DNA from: CAYTQK01 sp964439745 | Lineage (GTDB): Bacteria > Desulfobacterota > Desulfobacteria > Desulfobacterales > Desulfosudaceae | DNA: 17,202 bases | Assembly (NCBI GenBank): GCA_964439745.1 | Contig: CAYTQK010000036.1 | Span: 1 to 17,202 of the forward strand | Direction of reading: 5' to 3' | In this document: one piece after another, positions 14,136-17,202 of the stretch | Layout of the letters: the number at the start of each line of letters is the position of its first letter | How positions within the stretch are numbered: position 1 is the stretch's first letter | Notes under the pieces: generated by a model | Told to the model about the DNA's origin: nothing | Databases searched by the model: none | Seen by the model: only the letters and a program-made list of their open reading frames with translations | Translations under genes and position numbers: made by a program

Positions 14136-15482
14136 ATGCCGCCGCGCGCCGCCGCTCTTAGCCGCATGAACGCTCATGCCCGCGATATTTTCCAGGCCGG
14201 CCTGGCCGCCGTGGAACCGGGACAACGGCTCCGGGAAATCTGCCGGGTACGGGACAACCGGTTGGTCACCGGGGATTTCTCCCAAGACCTGGACGCTATC
14301 CGGAACATTCATGTCATCGGCGCCGGCAAGGCCACGGCCGCCATGGCCGAGGCCATGGAAGAGATCCTGGGCGACCGTCTTTCCGGCGGCCTGATCACCG
14401 TCAAGTACGGTTATACCGCCCCCTTGAAAAAAATCCGCCTGATCGAGGCCGATCACCCCCTGCCCGATGAAAACGGGCGGCGCGGCGCCGAAGAGATACT
14501 GTCCCTGGCCGCAAGCGCCGGTCCCGAAGACCTGGTCATCTGTCTTATCTCGGGCGGCGGCTCGGCCCTGCTGCCGCTGCCGGCCGGACAGCTTACCCTG
14601 GCGGACAAGCAAAAAACCATGCAAATCCTGCTGGCCTGCGGGGCCTCCATTCACGCAATCAACACTATTCGCAAACATCTTTCCGCCATCAAGGGCGGAC
14701 GACTGGCCGCGGCCGTCCATCCGGCCGCCCTGCTCTGCCTGGTTATCTCCGACGTGGTCGGCGACGACCTGTCCACCATCGCTTCCGGCCCCACGGTTCC
14801 GGATCCGTCCACCTTTGCCGACTGCCGGGCGATCATAGACAAGTATGATATCGGCGAGCAGCTTCCGGCCGCCGTGACCGCCCACCTCCAAACCAATCGG
14901 CGGGACGCCGCCGGGGAGACCCCCAAGCCGGGAGACCCGGTCTTCACCGCCGCCCGCAGCCTGATCTGCGCCGGTAACCTGGACGCCCTGCTGGCGGCGG
15001 AACAGCGCGCCCGGGAACTGGGGTATCAGCCGCTGATTCTTTCATCCCGTATTGAAGGAGAGACGCGGGCAGTGGCCCGGACCCATGCCGCCATTGCCAC
15101 CGAATGCCTGGCCAGCGGTCATCCCCTGGCGCCGCCGGCCTGTATTCTCTCCGGCGGGGAGACGACCGTCACCATCCGCGGCAAGGGACAAGGCGGGCGC
15201 AACCAGGAATTCTGCCTGGCCGTGGTCGAAGAAATCGCCGGGGCCGGGGATCTTGTCATCCTGAGCGGCGGCACCGACGGCACCGACGGCCCCACCGACG
15301 CGGCCGGCGCCGTGGTGGACGCGGCCACCCTGACCAGCGCCCAACGGCTGGGCCTGGATCCCGCCGCCTACCTGGCGGACAACGACGCCTACACCTTTTT
15401 TGAAAAGACCGGCCACCTGCTGATGACCGGCCCCACCAACACCAATGTCATGGACCTGCGGATCATGCTGATCGGAGAGTAA
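14136..15482 (+). CDS. gckA: Glycerate 2-kinase, MOFRL-containing family
   Basis: Class-II glycerate kinase of 448 residues that phosphorylates D-glycerate, normally to 2-phosphoglycerate, joining serine/glyoxylate breakdown to glycolysis. Visible features: IGAGKA (61-66), the DHPLPDE loop (106-112), the glycine-rich SGGGSALL (139-146), SDVVGDDLSTIASGPTVPDP (about 207-226), and the C-terminal MOFRL domain with SGGETTVT, GGRNQEF, and the acidic cluster GGTDGTDGPTDAAG. Both domains are complete. AGGGAAC a few bases upstream supports ATG 14136; ATG 14166 is a possible alternative start. It is transcribed alone from its promoter at 14049-14078 and is unrelated in function to the glycosyltransferases that follow. 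Confidence 0.94.
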   Translation: MPPRAAALSRMNAHARDIFQAGLAAVEPGQRLREICRVRDNRLVTGDFSQDLDAIRNIHVIGAGKATAAMAEAMEEILGDRLSGGLITVKYGYTAPLKKIRLIEADHPLPDENGRRGAEEILSLAASAGPEDLVICLISGGGSALLPLPAGQLTLADKQKTMQILLACGASIHAINTIRKHLSAIKGGRLAAAVHPAALLCLVISDVVGDDLSTIASGPTVPDPSTFADCRAIIDKYDIGEQLPAAVTAHLQTNRRDAAGETPKPGDPVFTAARSLICAGNLDALLAAEQRARELGYQPLILSSRIEGETRAVARTHAAIATECLASGHPLAPPACILSGGETTVTIRGKGQGGRNQEFCLAVVEEIAGAGDLVILSGGTDGTDGPTDAAGAVVDAATLTSAQRLGLDPAAYLADNDAYTFFEKTGHLLMTGPTNTNVMDLRIMLIGE

Positions 15483-15575
15483 GGTGAGCGATTTCCCATG
15501 CCCGGATGGATGCCAGGGCGTCACCTCGTCCAGATGCCGCCAAATCCGCATTCATATTCCATCCCTCCAAGAAAA

Positions 15576-15591
15576 CCCTTGAAAACAAGGG
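15576..15591. terminator. Perfect hairpin overlapping a promoter, terminator-like on the minus strand
   Basis: CCCTTG (15576-15581), a four-base A loop and CAAGGG (15586-15591) form a perfect stem. Read on the minus strand, the hairpin is followed by TTTTCTT, the form of an intrinsic terminator. On the plus strand there is no U-tract. It overlaps the -35 box of the promoter at 15579-15608. Confidence 0.5.
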
Positions 15592-15608
15592 AAGAATCGA
15601 TATATAAT
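15579..15608 (+). promoter_or_regulatory. Promoter of the glycosyltransferase pair
   Basis: TTGAAA (15579-15584), an 18-base spacer and a perfect TATAAT (15603-15608) lie about 60 bases before the ATG at 15666, in an AT-rich stretch unlike its surroundings. Both glycosyltransferase genes probably depend on it. The rest of the 183-base gap after the glycerate kinase contains nothing else I can assign. Confidence 0.65.
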
Positions 15609-15665
15609 AAAAATTTAAAAAAATAGTCCGCCCCATACATACACAACTGCGGGAACAGCGCCTCA

Positions 15666-16634
15666 ATGTATAAAAACAAATCCGTGTGCGTCATTATACC
15701 GGCCTTCAATGAAGCTGCCCAGATCCGGGCCGTTCTGGCCGGCATCCCGGACTACATTGATGCGGTCGTGGTGGTGGATGACGCCAGTTCCGACGGGACC
15801 GTCGAAGTCGTCCGGCAATTTGCGGCGAATGACGCCCGGGTCGCGCTGCTGCAGCATGAGCAGAACCAAGGCTGCGGCGGCGCGCTCATCACCGGCTATT
15901 CTCGGGCCATCGACCAGCAGTTCGACATCGCCGTGCGCATGGACGGCGACGGCCAGATGAATCCCGAAGACCTGCCCGCCCTGCTCGACCCGGTCGCCGA
16001 AGACCGGGCCGATTACGCCAAGGGGAACCGCTTTTTCTCGGGCAACGCCTATGACCAGATGCCGCGTCTGCGTTATTTCGGCATCGCTTTTCTGTCGTTG
16101 TTGACCAAGATCGTTTCCGGTTACTGGCATGTCTCGGATTTTCAGTCCGGCTATACCGCCATCAGTGCCAGGGCGCTGCGCCGCGTCGAATGGGACCGCA
16201 TGTACCGGCGCTACGGCCAGCCCAATGATCTGATGATCTTATTAAATGTCCATGATTTCCGGGTGGCCGACGTGCCGGTGGAACCGCTGTACAACATCGG
16301 TGAACAATCCGGCCTGAAGGTCAAAAAAGTAATTTTCACCATCAGCTGGCTGCTGTTCAAGCGCTTTTTCTGGCGCATGAAGGAAAAATACGTCATCAAG
16401 GATTTTCACCCCCTGATTTTCTTTTACCTGCTGGGCGGATTGTTCGGCGTGGCCACGGTGGCGCTGTTCGCGCGGCTGTTCTGGATATGGTATGCCACCG
16501 GCCATATTCCGCCCATCAACGCCCTGGCCGCCATGTTCGCCTTTATCAGCGCCAGCCAGTTTAACCTGTTTGCCATGTGGTTTGACATGGAAGCCAACAA
16601 GGACCTGAAAACCAAAGAAAAGCCATCGGGATAA
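15666..16634 (+). CDS. Family 2 glycosyltransferase (polyprenyl-phosphate sugar transferase type)
   Basis: GT-A-fold inverting glycosyltransferase of 322 residues. The N-terminal domain has the nucleotide-binding start VCVIIPAFNEA (7-17), VVVVDDASSDGT (34-45), and the metal-binding DGDGQM (about 93-98). The central part carries DFQSGYTAI, typical of dolichyl/polyprenyl-phosphate mannose or glucose synthase-like enzymes. The C-terminus has two predicted membrane helices (about 247-268 and 285-303), so the enzyme probably loads a sugar onto a lipid carrier at the inner membrane. The start is supported by the promoter distance more than by its weak ribosome site (GGGAAC, well upstream). The next glycosyltransferase starts 8 bases after its stop, so the two form an operon. 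Confidence 0.9.
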   Translation: MYKNKSVCVIIPAFNEAAQIRAVLAGIPDYIDAVVVVDDASSDGTVEVVRQFAANDARVALLQHEQNQGCGGALITGYSRAIDQQFDIAVRMDGDGQMNPEDLPALLDPVAEDRADYAKGNRFFSGNAYDQMPRLRYFGIAFLSLLTKIVSGYWHVSDFQSGYTAISARALRRVEWDRMYRRYGQPNDLMILLNVHDFRVADVPVEPLYNIGEQSGLKVKKVIFTISWLLFKRFFWRMKEKYVIKDFHPLIFFYLLGGLFGVATVALFARLFWIWYATGHIPPINALAAMFAFISASQFNLFAMWFDMEANKDLKTKEKPSG

Positions 16635-16642
16635 GTATCCAT

Positions 16643-17202
<560 letters not shown>

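Noticed and set aside
15268..15300. Tandem GGCACCGACG-like repeats in the glycerate kinase gene
   Set aside because: They encode the conserved TDGTDGPTDA acidic motif of the family, so the repetition is explained by the protein.

Overview
The window is a GC-rich chromosomal segment of a Gram-negative bacterium, most likely an anaerobic member of the Desulfobacterota (Desulfobacterales-like). That placement is an inference from three things: the tmRNA tag, the aryl-CoA ligase/ACT-domain pair, and the style of the glycosyltransferase and HD-family proteins. No plasmid, integrase, insertion sequence, rRNA or CRISPR array was seen. The layout looks like ordinary chromosome with a few unusual accessory genes.

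Positions 1-963: the one-piece tmRNA gene ssrA lies on the minus strand, with its own strong promoter. It is divergent from the remains of an HD-domain hydrolase gene that has lost its catalytic middle and carries a frameshift. Positions 1024-4049 hold four plus-strand genes: an iron-sulfur flavoprotein-like FMN reductase, an endonuclease/exonuclease/phosphatase-fold hydrolase, a protein that reads as a stand-alone terminase-type RNase H domain with lost catalytic residues, and a glycerophosphodiester phosphodiesterase. The second and third overlap by 4 bases. A membrane-anchored coiled-coil protein follows from its own promoter (TATAAT -10 inside a 17-base palindrome), and it converges on a small free-standing FHA-domain gene.

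Positions 5175-6922 (minus): phenylacetate-CoA ligase followed by a tandem ACT-domain protein, a probable operon for activating aromatic acids made from amino-acid breakdown. Positions 7226-10164 (plus): a CpsB/YwqE-type PHP phosphatase and a large O-antigen ligase/polymerase-like membrane protein with a C-terminal TPR region, which points to exopolysaccharide or surface-polysaccharide assembly.

Positions 10176-13916 (minus): an AlgH/YqgE protein, then a bacterial dynamin-like GTPase closely followed by a ParA-type ATPase. The dynamin-ParA pair is the strongest candidate here for a little-described system: a membrane-remodelling GTPase tied to a surface-positioning ATPase. Positions 14136-17202 (plus): glycerate 2-kinase, then two adjacent family-2 glycosyltransferases, the second cut by the window end.

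The main items for a second look are the dynamin-ParA operon, the degenerate terminase-nuclease-like protein coupled to the EEP hydrolase, the disrupted HD gene, and the palindromic promoter at 4066-4101. All family calls were made by reading motifs; no database search was run.
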